Source: Galeruca laticollis
Taxonomy: Eukaryota > Arthropoda > Insecta > Coleoptera > Chrysomelidae
DNA: 64,000 nt
Reading direction: 5' to 3'
Assembly: GCA_963921935.1 (NCBI GenBank)
Contig: OY998180.1
Coordinates: 196,271,044 to 196,335,043, forward strand
The notes beneath the pieces are model-generated. The model ran no database searches and was not told the origin of the DNA. It was given only the letters and a program-made list of their open reading frames with translations. This document shows positions 1 to 11,500 of the stretch, in pieces. Position 1 is the stretch's first letter, and every line of letters begins with the position of its first letter. Position numbers and translations under genes: made by a program.

Positions 1-1
1 T

Positions 2-195
2 ATGAAGTCATATTTGTATACGAGGGACAAAGTAACTTCACCTAGCGATAATAAGTGGATGATGCTCAAAGCTAGGTGCCATGTTGACCAACAGATGCAC
101 GCTGAATTAATAATGGCCAAACCAGCGGCTACCATGTATATACTTATTCTATAATTCACATATAAATAATAATTGTACAAATGATTGTAAATAAA
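2..195 (+). other. 3' end of an unidentified reading frame with poly(A) signal
   Basis: A frame open from the window edge ends at TAA near 154 (last residues HVDQQMHAELIMAKPAATMY). AATAAA follows at about 190. It could be the tail of a host exon or of a TE; about 50 residues are too few to assign. Nothing is invented for function. Confidence 0.3.
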
Positions 196-280
196 GACAT
201 TTTAAAACATAAAACAATTGGATATCTTACCCTATGTGTAAACAAAACCTGGCGTGTTTGGCACCCCCTATCTTGGCAGG

Positions 281-990
281 GATATTTTTAATTGAATTTT
301 TTCCCAAGTAACGGTCATTTTTTTGTTAATAAATTTGGTAGCAATTGAAAGTAAAAAGCATAAAGAAAATGCAACTGTACCTTTTTTCTGACAAACAATA
401 CCCTCCCATCATGCATAAATGGTAATCGTAATTTTCCCTCATTCTTTTTAAAAAAAAATCATATTTGTAATTGTTGATAATTGTATTGATTTGTATGTGA
501 TTGTCATTTCAAATCGGGGCAAGTCTAATGATTGGCACGACTAAAAATGGAGTGACAAAGAATAATATATACATTATGTGCATTAAAGAAGGATGGACGA
601 TAACAGCTGCGGTGATACATATAATTTTCGATCACTATTCAACACCTTCAATTAACGATTCAGATTGACAAAATCGACAAGAGTTTGATGTTTCAGCTGT
701 TATCGTGCATCCTTCTCTAACGCACATAATAATGTATATAGTGTGCTTTGTCACGCCAATCATTAGATTTGCCAATCAAAACATTGGATTTGCAATAAAA
801 TTATCTACATATACGACTTTTTTTGAGAAAAAAAATTAAGGTTAATTACGGATACTAATTAAACTGTTTACACCTATTGGCAGGAAAAAGGTAGTCGATC
901 ACACAGTGGCATTTTCTATATGCTTTTTGCTTTCGATTGCAACCAAATTTATTAAGAAAAAAAATTAATAACTGGAGGAAAAATAATTAT
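281..990. mobile_element. Foldback (long inverted repeat) element
   Basis: Two arms of about 300 bases are reverse complements with mismatches and short indels. The inner arms (about 526-613 and 698-772) share a motif ending in ggatg-acgataacagctg; the outer arms (about 330-390 and 905-960) share ataaatttggt-gcaat-gaaag. The loop is about 84 bases. There is no coding capacity. It sits directly against the left end of the piggyBac-like element. It is most likely a non-autonomous foldback or MITE. Confidence 0.65.
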
Positions 991-2444
991 CCCTTAACCG
1001 GCGTTGCGGATTCCCTGGGACTCAAATATAAACTGTGTAGTAGCTTCGGTATTTATTAACCAGTGGGCGAACGTTGTTGCGTATCTTCATATGGTTGGTA
1101 GACTCGCCGCGTGCTCAGTCAACTTCAGTCTATCGTGTAGGCTAATACGAGTAACAAAGACCTAGTCCGGAGAACTTTGTGATATTTTTATTTTATTCGA
1201 AAAAAATCAGATTTACAGATCCCAACTTTGAGGAAACGGTACAAAAATGGTTTGAGGAATGTGACTCGGGAGTTTTCAGATAAAGATGGTGGTCCTGAGA
1301 GCAACGTTACGGATGCTAGTATAAGCGATCACGAAACAGGTAGTGAGCTTTCTCGCAGTGATTTTGAATCAAGATGATGATGATGATATTTTAATTGAAT
1401 ATGATTTGACAGATCATTGGATTGCATAATAAACTTTCCAATGATTGTTTTATGTTGAGTAGGATGATAAGTTTAATATTAATTTATTCAACCTAATATT
1501 GTTCACATTTCTCTTTGGGATCTCATATTTCATAGACATTTAATTAATTATTGTTATTAAGTTAATAATTCAGATATAAAAGGAAAGCTTGCCTTTACAA
1601 AAAATCAACAACTAATTTTATAAAGATCGGTGTCGAGAACTCTTTCTTATAATCAAACTATTTCATTCTTAGCTTCTCTCACTAAACTTGAATACTGATG
1701 TGTCGAAGTTCTAAGACGTTTCAACGAAACCATACAATATTGCGACTATGACTGTGATCAATCGCAGTCGCAATCGCTTGACAGCAAATGTCAAAACGAA
1801 CGTTTGTCAATTCAGTGAAAACTTAATTCAAAGAGAAACGTTACTACTTACCGGGAATTAAATTTTATTTTATCACTAACGGTAAATAATTATTATAACT
1901 AGGTTATTTACGTAATATTTTGCAGGAGGAACCATCAGGTTTAAACGGTTGGAAGTCATTGTTATTTCAAAATGGAAAAGTTATTAGATTAATTATTTTG
2001 GCTGAGAGATACTTCTGATAGTGGTCAGTATATAGTTAACTTTATAGTAAGAGCGTGATTCGGGCTTAATTGTAATTAATTATAGTGTCATACTTTGAAG
2101 GGGAATTTTACATGATGTCCAATTTCGATCTGCTAATTAATAGGCAACACTAAGTTTAAATTTAAGATTTTAATTAATTTAAGGATAGCATCCCGATACC
2201 TCTACTATGGAAAGTGATGACCCAAATGAAAATAAACGCTGCACTGATTCAAGCAACTAAGAATCTATATTACAATAATACAGAGAGAGTAAAAACATCT
2301 AAGAAGATAGAAATATTTATACGGAAAAACAGATATATTTGAAAGAACTCGAAATGTAAGAACGCAAGCTCACAATATATTGAAATTGCCAGGAAATAAA
2401 AATGCCTTACAGACAATTGAACCGTTGGAAGCAGCAAATTTTCT

Positions 2445-2680
2445 CGCAAAATGTACTAGATATTGTTGAAAATTCAGGAATTTCGTTCTGCACCAGGCAA
2501 TCAGAAACGCACATAATACAGGGAAACCAACTCCGTTGAAATAAAGGGTTTTCTGAGACTTTCGCAAAATGTACTAGATATTGTTGAAAATTCAGGAATT
2601 TCGTTCTGCACCAGGCAATCAGAAACGCACATAATACAGGGAAACCAACTCCGTTGAAATAAAGGGTTTTCTGAGACTTC
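2445..2680. repeat. 118-bp tandem duplication inside the piggyBac remnant
   Basis: Two head-to-tail copies, each starting cgcaaaatgtactagatatt and ending near ctgagact, are nearly identical. They are therefore younger than most of the decay in the surrounding element. The duplicated part lies just after the IEPLEA motif. Confidence 0.9.
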
Positions 2681-3389
2681 TGCTTTCAAGTCTAATGTGT
2701 CCATTAAATCAATTTTTTTTCGATATTCATGAAGAAAGAATGTCAAATTTAATCAAAATTCACAATTAGCGACTGTCGATGGGATGCTTGTAGGTTTTAG
2801 GGGTGGGAGCAAATTTAAGATGTATTTTCTGAGTAAACATGTTAAATATAGTTTGAAAGTTTATACTGACTCGTGGATTCTCGAACCCACTACATATACT
2901 TACATATATTTATTGTGGCATGGGCACAGACTCTATGAAGGATATCACAGATGAAGAAAATCCTTTTAGTATTCCTTCGCAAGCTGTTGTTCGTCTCTGA
3001 AGTCTATATTTGGAAGCAACAGGAACATTACAGGTGATAATTGGTACTCCTCAATAGAGCTCACAGTCCTAACTATGAAAAAGAACAAACGTGAGATACT
3101 CAAAGAATTTTTACCCTCCAAAATCCTATAAGTGGATGGAAGGAATGAATGGGTGGATGGAAACAGGATGATAACGGTTTGCCTGAAATCATTTCATCCT
3201 ATAATAATACAAAATCTGGAGTTGATGCTGTAGACGAAAAATGCTTCAAATATTGCTGAGACAGAAGAACGCAGTTTTACAGAATTGTGGACATGTCTTC
3301 AATAAACGCATATTTAATTCATCAATCCTGTGACAGGGCAGCTCAAGTAGACAGGCTCGATTTCTTGAAATTATTGGGCAAACAACTTT

Positions 3390-3617
3390 ATGAACCACTT
3401 CTTCATTAAATATCTCAAACGCACATTTACCAAAACCGGCATTTGCAGAATGTTGAAAGTGGCACCTGAGGTACCAGCTGATAATCAAGTGGATGTTTTG
3501 TCTAGAAATCACAGGAAATATTGTTACATCTGTGACACAAAATTAAAAAGAAAAACGGGATACTTATGTGTTCAATGCAAAAGACCAATTTTTTTGCAGT
3601 GTTTTTCAATGCACTGA
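3390..3617 (+). pseudogene. piggyBac transposase C-terminal Cys-rich domain
   Basis: The frame reads SRNHRKYCYICDTKLKRKTG, then YLCVQCKRPIFLQCF and a stop. The Cys pairs (CxxC, CxxC, final C) match the cross-brace zinc domain that binds the ends of piggyBac elements. The frame just before it reads RLDFLKLLGKQLYEP, which is the usual segment upstream of this domain. It is the best preserved part of the element. Confidence 0.8.
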
Positions 3618-4059
3618 AAATGTAGAGGCGCCATAATTATTAATATATACAGGGCCATTTGGATAATTGTCAAATTTTTATACTTAATTTATTATGTTTT
3701 TAAAGAATGTACCTTAGAAAACATGTTTTCAATATAAAAAGTTTGTATTTTCTAATATTTTTTTGGAAAATATTAATAAAAGTAACATCATGTTTATTTT
3801 GGTTTAAAGCATTATTTCTAGTTTCAGATTTTTTGCTTTGGTTTCTTACACAGTTAGAAATAAATTAAAAAGTTTGATTCTTTATGTGTCATTGATTAGC
3901 AATGGTAAGAAAAACATTTTTTTGCTGGCTAATAACAAAAAACAACTTTTTGATTTTACAGTCCCAGAGACTCCGCAACGCACCAAGTATTAAAATTTCC
4001 GAACACGTCAGTTAAGGGTTAAAAATATCCTTGCCAAGGGGTACCAATCACATCAGATT

Positions 4060-4440
4060 CTGCTTTAGATATTATTATCAGGAAAATGGATGAGTGGTGT
4101 AGTCTTAGGTCAGGTTCTCCTACTATAAGATTTAATTTGCATATTACTAAATGTTTGCAGAAAGCATATTGTAACCCAAAAATGTACACATATGCTTTCA
4201 GCAGATTGCTTCGTACTTAGCCATTTTAACTTTTGTGATATTGTGTATGAACCACGTTTAAATAATGTAGATAAAATCGCATTCAAAAGGTCCAGAACTC
4301 TTGTCTTAGATATGCTTACTGAATTCGTAAATGTAACAGAATATCATATCATGATTAGATATGAAAACTCTCAATTAATATATTTCATCAGGTTATAATT
4401 TAAAAATAGCTTTCTTAGTTGTATAATAAAATAAAGTTTC
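4060..4440 (+). pseudogene. 3' fragment of a non-LTR retrotransposon (RT C-terminal region)
   Basis: The frame at 4192-4398 has FVLSHFNFCDIVYEPRLNN, the usual segment after the RT domain of Jockey/CR1-type LINEs (VLSHFNY-DVVYGP). It is followed by an AATAAAATAAAG tail. The reading frame is broken and no RT catalytic motif remains. Confidence 0.5.
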
Positions 4441-4457
4441 GTTCAGATGTACATATT

Positions 4458-6378
4458 CCGTAAACTGGGATGAATAGGTACAAAAATATCAATAATTATA
4501 TAAATATAATAAAAATATTGAAATCGGGGTTGTGGCAAAAGAAGGGTAATTTGTCAGTTTTTCCCTAAGTGTCAAAAAAAATTAGGCGGCATTTGGCAAC
4601 GTTGCCTGTCAATTGCCATTTTCTTCAAAAATGCCATAACTGTTGACTGATTGAAACAGGCGGATGTGATTATCAGTTTGGTGAATATAATTGTTGATGA
4701 AGATGTATTTGGTACGTAATTTGTCATTTTGGACAATTATTGAGTTATGATTTTTTTTTTGTAAAACAAGACAACGCATGGCTAAATTGGGGTGAATGGG
4801 GACATGGCAAAGAATACGTTTGAAACGTTCTGTGCCAATGTTTATGGTGTTACTTGATAATACTCCTACCATGTTGAATAAATAAGTTGTTTATCTATTC
4901 AGGTGGTGTTCAAAAACGTACAAAAAGGACCCCAATGCTGGAAAATATGCTTCTGTTGATCCTGAGTACGTTCGGAATACAGTTCTGGATGTAAAAAGAG
5001 AGATGGCAGCAGCTAAATGGAAGATTTAAAAGCCCGCTCTGCATCGATATTGTTCTAAACCCAATCTGGAAATTGGAAAAAAATGTGGATATACAGCATT
5101 ATCCACAGCTTTAGAAATAAAACTTGTTGACTGTTTAAAAAAGTTCGTTGAGTGGGGCTATCTCTTCGTTGTTTCGTACAATATAATTTAGAGCGAGAGG
5201 GGGAAGTCGTACCAAAGTTCAAGGACAATCTCCCGGGGCCAGATAGGACACTTAGCTTCATCAAAATCACCTTTAACAACGAATATGCCAAAATATTAAG
5301 TGTAGGGCCGCTGTACGCCCTGAAAGCATCAACGACCATTTTGAAGAACTTGGTGCCACCTTGGAAGATGTTTCGCTTCATCTCATAATAAATTCCAACT
5401 TTTCTGCTCTATCGGATGATCCTGGACGACCTAATTTTTAAAAGCCAGGGTCACAGTAATGTTCGTGGCAACTGCATCGAGTGAACTCCTTCCCCCTTAT
5501 GTTATATACAAAGCAGTACATTTGTATGAACTTTGGATCAAGGTGGTCCCAAAGGGGGGAGACTGCTTTCTTAACTGGCTTCAAAATATTGTCTTGCCAT
5601 ATGTCAGACCTTTTCAAGGGAGAAAAGTCCTCATTGGAAACCACTGAGTTCACATTTGTCCCCGGCTATAGTTCAGATTTGCGTGGAGAATAACATCCCA
5701 TTTCCTTTTTTGCCAGCAAACTTAAGCCAATTAACCCAGCCATTAGACGTTGCTGTTTTTAGGTCCGTTAAGACCCACTGAAGAGCGGTTTTAGAACAAA
5801 CGAAGATCAAAGCAAAGAATAAAAATCAGCCATTTGATAAAAAATTATTTCCTGCAATCTTAAATGAGACTTTAAATACAATGAAGAACGGGGATGGTCT
5901 CAAAAACGCCATATCAGGTTTTGATAAGTCAGGCTTGTTTCCTTTAAACAGACACAAGGTTCTAGAAAGACTTCCTACTTTTGAATCAAGAAAATCTGGA
6001 AATTCCGGTAAATGACAGCCTCACTACATTTTTGCAAGAAATGTGCTACAGATATGAATAATCCAAAAAACTAGAAAAAAATACTTTTAGTTTCGCCAGG
6101 TCGAAGCAATTGGCCCTGGCGACTTCAAAACTAACCCTTGATGAAAGTAGTGATGATGACCATCAGAGTGATCTGGAAGGAGAAGAATCCAATCAAAGAC
6201 GTAGTAGGTAGCCAAGAAAAAAATAAAAGGCTACTTAGAAGAAATCAGAAAAAAAACTGGGTTAGTGTAAAATTCAAATATAACAATGGAATTAAAAAAT
6301 TATTTTATGGTAAAGTGCTACAGACTGCAGGTTACAAATTTCTTAGGACTTTCCTATGACAGAGCTCACAAATAGCAT

Positions 6379-6416
<38 letters not shown>

Positions 6417-6880
6417 CCGGATGTTCCAGATGAGTACGAATTTGAAAGGGAGTGAATGTATTAACTTCCCCAGATATTCGAAGATTTAAGAGATAAATTT
6501 ACTAGTTAGTTAGTGCTTTTATAGATTTTTAAATAAAGTTCTTTTCCTAACCATGCAACAAATGTATCATTCGGTTATGTATATGAAACAAAAATATATG
6601 TATATGTAGTACCTAATGTCCTAAAAACTTTTAAAAGTAAATATGAAGTCCCTATTAGCTCCATAGAAGAGTATTGAATAGAGACATATACGAGAAATAA
6701 AGACATATCCGTATTGACCCCACTACGGGGACGAATCGGGACAACCATTAAAATATATATATATAAAAAACAATGAGAATATGTCATGATATCGTAAACA
6801 AATATTTTGAGAAATGTTTCTCGTTTAGTGAGAATTTTCAAAAAACCTTCAAAATTGTCACTATTCACTCCAGTTTACGG
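4458..6880 (+). mobile_element. Decayed pogo-like (Tc1/mariner superfamily) transposon
   Basis: The terminal inverted repeats are CCGTAAACTGGGATGAATAG at 4458 and its imperfect complement (ctattcactccagtttacgg) ending at 6880. The coding remnants run in order. An N-terminal part has SVDPEYVRNTVLDVKREM and CGYTALSTALEIKLVDCLKK. The DDE region has SDDPGRP, TASSELLPPYVIYKAVHLYE, VLPYVRPFQGRKVLIGNH and LSQLTQPLDVAVF. Then come AISGFDKSGLFPLNRHKVLE and a C-terminal VKF...FPDVPDEYEFE. Stops and frameshifts are frequent. An AT repeat interrupts the C-terminus. Confidence 0.82.
6381..6414. repeat. (AT)n microsatellite
   Basis: About 17 AT units lie inside the last part of the pogo-like coding remnant and separate the VKF block from FPDVPDEYEFE. 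Confidence 0.95.
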
Positions 6881-7459
6881 TATTCGTTTTCATATCTCAC
6901 CCCAACTTATCATATTTTCACATCTTTTACTTATAACCCATCCCAGACATATTTAAAAATCATACAGAGGGTTATTTTTAGCAATTCTATTTAAAAACAT
7001 TAATTAATTGATAAATATATTTTTTAATTGTGTCAGTATTAAGGGGCCAATGATTTGGTCACTTTTACTGTTCATCAGTGCTTTTTGGCTACATTTCTGT
7101 ATTTGTTTTCCTTCGTAACTGATTCATTTATAGCAAATTGTAGCAAGGAAAGAAATAATTATTATAATATATTTTTCAGTTTTGACACAATTTCCAGAAT
7201 TAGTTAATTTTTTATTTCAATTTTCATGATAACTGAATATACAGAATGAATCAACATGATGCTTAACGAATTTGAATTCCTTGAGATGAGCCATCAAATT
7301 TTTTAACTGATGAGATTTGGAGTTACTATTAGTTACCAAAGCTAGTTCATGTTTTATATCCCCAAAACGAAATAAGAGAGTTGAAAACCCTTTATATAAT
7401 GCAGACCTAAGTTAATTGTTAATAAAACTGTGCCTACAATGCTAAACAGACCTCTTCAG

Positions 7460-7770
7460 ACAATAGTTCGATCAATGGGCTTTCATTGGAGAAGAATAGA
7501 AACATTCAATGGAAAGCATAACGTCTATTCTTCAACAGTATCTCATTTAGGTGTCCTCAAATTTTATAGAAATAAAAAAGACTGGATTAAATAAATTGTC
7601 ACCTGTTGGAATTAAAATTGAAATCAAGGAGTAGTAAGGCTTATATCAAATGGACAAGAACTAACTATTGTTCATGATAGCAGTGAAAGGAGGTTTATTA
7701 CTAATGCTAAATTGATTCAAAGTCTAATATCACAACAGAAGATGAGTTTTGAGAATTATACAAAATGCTG
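7460..7770 (+). pseudogene. Possible Tc1/IS630-type (DDE_3-like) transposase fragment
   Basis: Two stretches resemble a common insect transposase family: IVRSMGFHWRRIE near 7465 (HTH end before the catalytic core) and ELTIVHDSSERRFITNAKLI near 7650 followed by MSFENYTK. In that family the matching text is of the form xLIVVHAGGENGF-pNALLIF and MNFENYxKW. Frames are broken. From 6881 to this point I see only AT-rich sequence with no other recognisable content. Confidence 0.4.
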
Positions 7771-8176
7771 AACACATTTATACCTATCAAAACTAGTCTC
7801 CTAACAAATATCAATTACATTAGCTTCAATCAATGCATATGTATTTCTGTAATTCGACTACTTTCTCTCTCTGACGCAGCTAACAGTCCCTCCATCCGCC
7901 AACTATTGTGCAACCTGTAGAATGGTTTACATCTCTATGAATTTTATCTTGTCGAGTTCTAGCCAAAGGTGAATTAAAAATAATTATAGAGGAAAGACGT
8001 TTTATTCTACTTTGAATTAATGTGGTTAGTAGGAACCAGTTCATCACAAACGCTGATTCACTCATATATTCAATTACTACTGTAAATTATAATACTTTAC
8101 TTGAATAAGTTCCATCTATACTGAATTAGAAATTATAATCCTTTAAAACAAAACATTTGATAAAAAATATAAAGCT

Positions 8177-8182
8177 TTTATT
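8177..8182 (-). terminator. Candidate poly(A) signal of host gene
   Basis: AATAAA on the minus strand lies about 200 bases past the stop codon. Spacing and strand suit the 3' end of the host gene. The region 8183-8383 would then be its 3' UTR. Confidence 0.45.
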
Positions 8183-8383
8183 AGTTTTTAATGTTTTAAA
8201 CTATAATCAACTCAATTTATGTAGAACGTTACTATATATTGCTTTGGGATGTCAAGGACAAGATAGAGAGAACAATTAAACTGATTTTGACTAATGTGCT
8301 AAAAACTCGTACATTATTTTAGATAAAAGATATATACAAATATATAAATATTCTAGATATTGTACTCTTTGTATGAAAATCCA

Positions 8384-8564
8384 TTAGACCAACGTGGCTG
8401 TTGATCTACTTTTTGGAGTGGTGTTTCCTGGATTGTTGTTATTCTTTCGGTGTTCTTTATACCAAGCATTCATTTCATCCGAGAAATGATCTGAAACAGT
8501 AAGTTGATCCAAATCCAGACTGGTACTCAAAGTGTTATCCAAATTTACAGGAGTACTACTACTA
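8384..8564 (-). CDS. Host gene exon 11 (last coding exon, with stop)
   Basis: The acceptor lies at ttttgtag, followed by a run of AGT Ser codons. It reads SSSTPVNLDNTLSTSLDLDQ, then HFSDEMNAWYKEHRKNN, and ends SRSTATLV and TAA at 8384-8386. The first base completes the Asn codon left by exon 10. The AGT run at the acceptor offers several AG sites 3 bp apart, which would only add or drop Ser residues. Confidence 0.87.
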
Positions 8565-11500
8565 CTACAAAACAAAAAGAAAAATGGTAAAACAATATTA
8601 ATTATCTGTATAAATGTATTACCCCTATATTCTAATTCCTATATTGATTGATTGTTTAAATTTAATTTGATTTTGTTTATAGGCATCAATAAATTGATGA
8701 AAATTATGAATGAAAGAAACTATTAAAACAATGCCAATTGACAAGAAGAGAATAATATGCCCATCTTCAAACAAGGTGATAAAAGGAACTGCACAAACTA
8801 CAGGGGAGGATTAAAAATAAGGGAACCAATTATGAAGCAAAATCAATTTAAACAATAACGAAATATTGTAAAAACAAATAATGAAAAATCTGAAAAGTTT
8901 ACAACGGAAATATGTTTAAAGCAAGGATATATTATGAGCACAATTCTGTTTTCATGTGTAATAGATGAAGTATTAGAGGAAAAAAAGCAAATAAAAAAAA
9001 ACTGGAGGATGGAACAAGGTAAAACAACGGTTTCCAAACTGGGAGGCACGCGAGATTCAACAGGGGGGCGCAGGCTAATTGCAAATATTGTCGTTGTTCT
9101 GAGAAAATTGTGATTTTAAGAAAAAGCGCTCAAAAATAAAAATTAGCAAATAATTAACATTTAATATTAACACTGATTTTTCTGCTCGCTACTGTCTCAA
9201 GGGGTCAGGGTCATGTTAGAGCATAAGTATAGAATAAGTTAAAGGGAAGAAACATGACTATATTTGTTCACACAGGTAAAATACTATAATAATAATAATA
9301 AGAAAATTAAATTTTGGACTAAAAATTGTTAATTTTGATATGTTTTCGAATTTAAAAAAAGTATCTGTTGCATTGAAAAAGTTAATATTTAAAAATTTTG
9401 AAACAATATCTTAATCATTATTTTCAAGAAAGAATTCACAAACATGCGAAATCCATTCAATGCCAAAGTTAATGATCATTTTAACCTGACAATTGATGAA
9501 CAGGAAAAATTAGTAGACTCTCTTGTAACAGCACATTAAAATACGGGCCGAATGAGCCGAGAAAATTCTGGCAACTGTAATCAAAAGGTATAGAAATCCT
9601 TTTAATTTTTGGAAGGTCTTATATGTGCGAAACAGATATCATCAAAACAAAATATCGAGCACGATTAATAGTGGAAAAAGAGTGGCTCTATCTTCATATA
9701 AACCACATATTATGTGAGAAGAAACAAGCTTCACATTGCCAATATATTTCATGATTTGTGATATTTTTTCAGTAAAGAAATTATTATAAATGTTTTCAAA
9801 GAGATAACAAGGGGGCGTTAGTGTGCAAAGTTTGGAAACCGCTGAATATATACTAACAGAGCTTATGGCCTTGTTAGCAGAAACAGAGGTTAAGATATCT
9901 GAACATAATGAATGAACAAAAATTAATACACAAAACAGAGGGTATGATAAAAGAAGACATACCATCAAAGTATACTGACAAACAGTAGAACAGTATTTTA
10001 AATACATACAATAATAGAAGTTAAGTCAACATTCCTAAGGAAAGAGGGATACAAAAAGATATTAAAATGGAAGTTATCAATGATACATGGCTGCAAATTA
10101 TAGAAATATGAATCCACAATAAATGCTTCAGATATGACATTGTCCAATTTTAAAATTCATGTTGATAATTATCACATTACCCATTTTATGATATTCTCGA
10201 TAAAATTTGTACCTTTGGAAGATGGTTTGTAGATGTGATTTATGTAGTTATTTTCTTCATATCTCATTCCCCCTATTAAAAAATAAATAAAATATGGGTG
10301 GGCAAAGTCACCTCGTGAAATGGGTTGCCTACCAGATGTTTTCTTTGTATAACGAAGATATAAATTAAATATGGGCAAAGCCACCTCCTCAGGGTGGTAC
10401 ACAGCCATAGTAAAGACAAAAATTACTCAAAAAATAGAATTTTATTTACAACATACAAAAAATTTTGCAAACCTTGGACAAATAATGCTGAAAAGTCTTG
10501 CAAAACGTGACCGAAAGAGATGAATTATGAAAATAAAGAACAGTTCAGCACGAATTTAGTGCCTAAAAGAAGTCTATAAATAAAAAGCGCTACATGCAAT
10601 AATATTTCTCAAAGTAGTTCGTAAAGTAAAAAACGTGTCTCTTTTCGGTAGGTGGAGTAGACTTGAGAACCTGAAACTCATGAAACGCTGGCTTCATCTG
10701 CCACCTGAGGAAAAGTGAACGATTTCCCCTTATCCTTGGTCCTCATGAATGTGACCCCGTCACTACATTCATTAATAATTTTCGCCAAAAAATGCTTCCC
10801 ATCGTTTTTCCCCAACATTTTCACCAGAATGAATTGCAAACCACAGAATAGGTTATACACATTGAGGAGGAATGTTTCAGTGACCTATCAGCTATTTACT
10901 ATGGACACGTGACTGTTTTTCAAAACTGGGCAGTCACCTCAATTGACAGAGAGAAATAAAAAAATATGAAAAGACAGAATCAGAATGCGACAATAAGGAG
11001 TGTGCTGAAAATAAAATCTATAGAGAAGCAAATAGAAGAAAATCAACTAAGATGGTACAGCCATATCTCAGAAAGTTTCACACTGCTTGTCAATAATAAG
11101 TTGACCATTATACTCTCGGTTTATTGCTATTTCTTATGTATTTCATAATTGCTATAATAAACCGAAAGCAACATGAGATGGAAGAGTTATGTACAAGTAT
11201 TACATGCGTATGTCTGGAAAAGTTGACGAAACTTTTTTATTATCAATGTTACGAAAACATTTCAAACATTATTAACCAAAAATTTTCTCTTATGTTGCCC
11301 ACTTTTTAGACACACTGTAGGGTAAACCTACCAGTTGTTGGACACCTGCGAGCTATTGGACATCCCAATTATTTCAACTGAAAACAAGAATTCTGTAATC
11401 AGTAGTTCTCTAGTATCAATATTGATAAATGTCATTCGATTGACGTTTTTGTATTGGTACCAAATGTGAAATTCTTTGGTCAAACCAAGAAAGAGGGCTT

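Larger units (their letters stand above)
991..4018 (+). mobile_element. Decayed piggyBac-like transposon
   Basis: The ends match as inverted repeats. The left starts CCCTTAACCGGCGTTGCGGA. The right ends GTCAGTTAAGGG, with the matching inner block at 3961-3981; the right end carries an extra spacer, as piggyBac ends do. TTAA follows at 4019-4022; the left flank is TTAT, one change from TTAA. Between them lie broken pieces of a piggyBac transposase in order: an acidic N-terminus (about 1200-1375), AHNILKLPG and IEPLEA (about 2370-2440), NITGDNWYSSIE (about 3020-3065), YNNTKSGVDAVDEKC (about 3200-3245) and a Cys-rich C-terminus (3390-3617). Many stops and shifts show it is dead. Confidence 0.85.
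8745..11090 (+). mobile_element. RTE-like LINE fragment, split by two DNA transposons
   Basis: Three pieces follow the order of one RT protein. Piece 1 (8745-9024) has CPIFKQGDKRNCTNYRG, then QGYIMSTILFSCVIDEVLEE. Piece 2 (9845-10160) has ELMALLAETEVKISE, the segment after the RT catalytic motif, and VEQYFKYIQ. Piece 3 (10945-11090) has LTERNKK and IRSVLKIKSIEKQIEENQLR followed by WYSHI, the usual C-terminus of RTE/BovB-type elements. Pieces 1 and 2 are separated by a hAT remnant and pieces 2 and 3 by a pogo-like fragment. All frames are broken. Confidence 0.65.

Noticed and set aside
7880..8065. 61-residue minus frame beyond the host stop codon
   Set aside because: It lies past the likely poly(A) signal and has no splice border that would join the gene.
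10172..10408. 78-residue minus frame with AVYHPEEVALPIFNLY
   Set aside because: It spans two direct repeats at the end of a pogo-like fragment and matches no family I know; likely chance.
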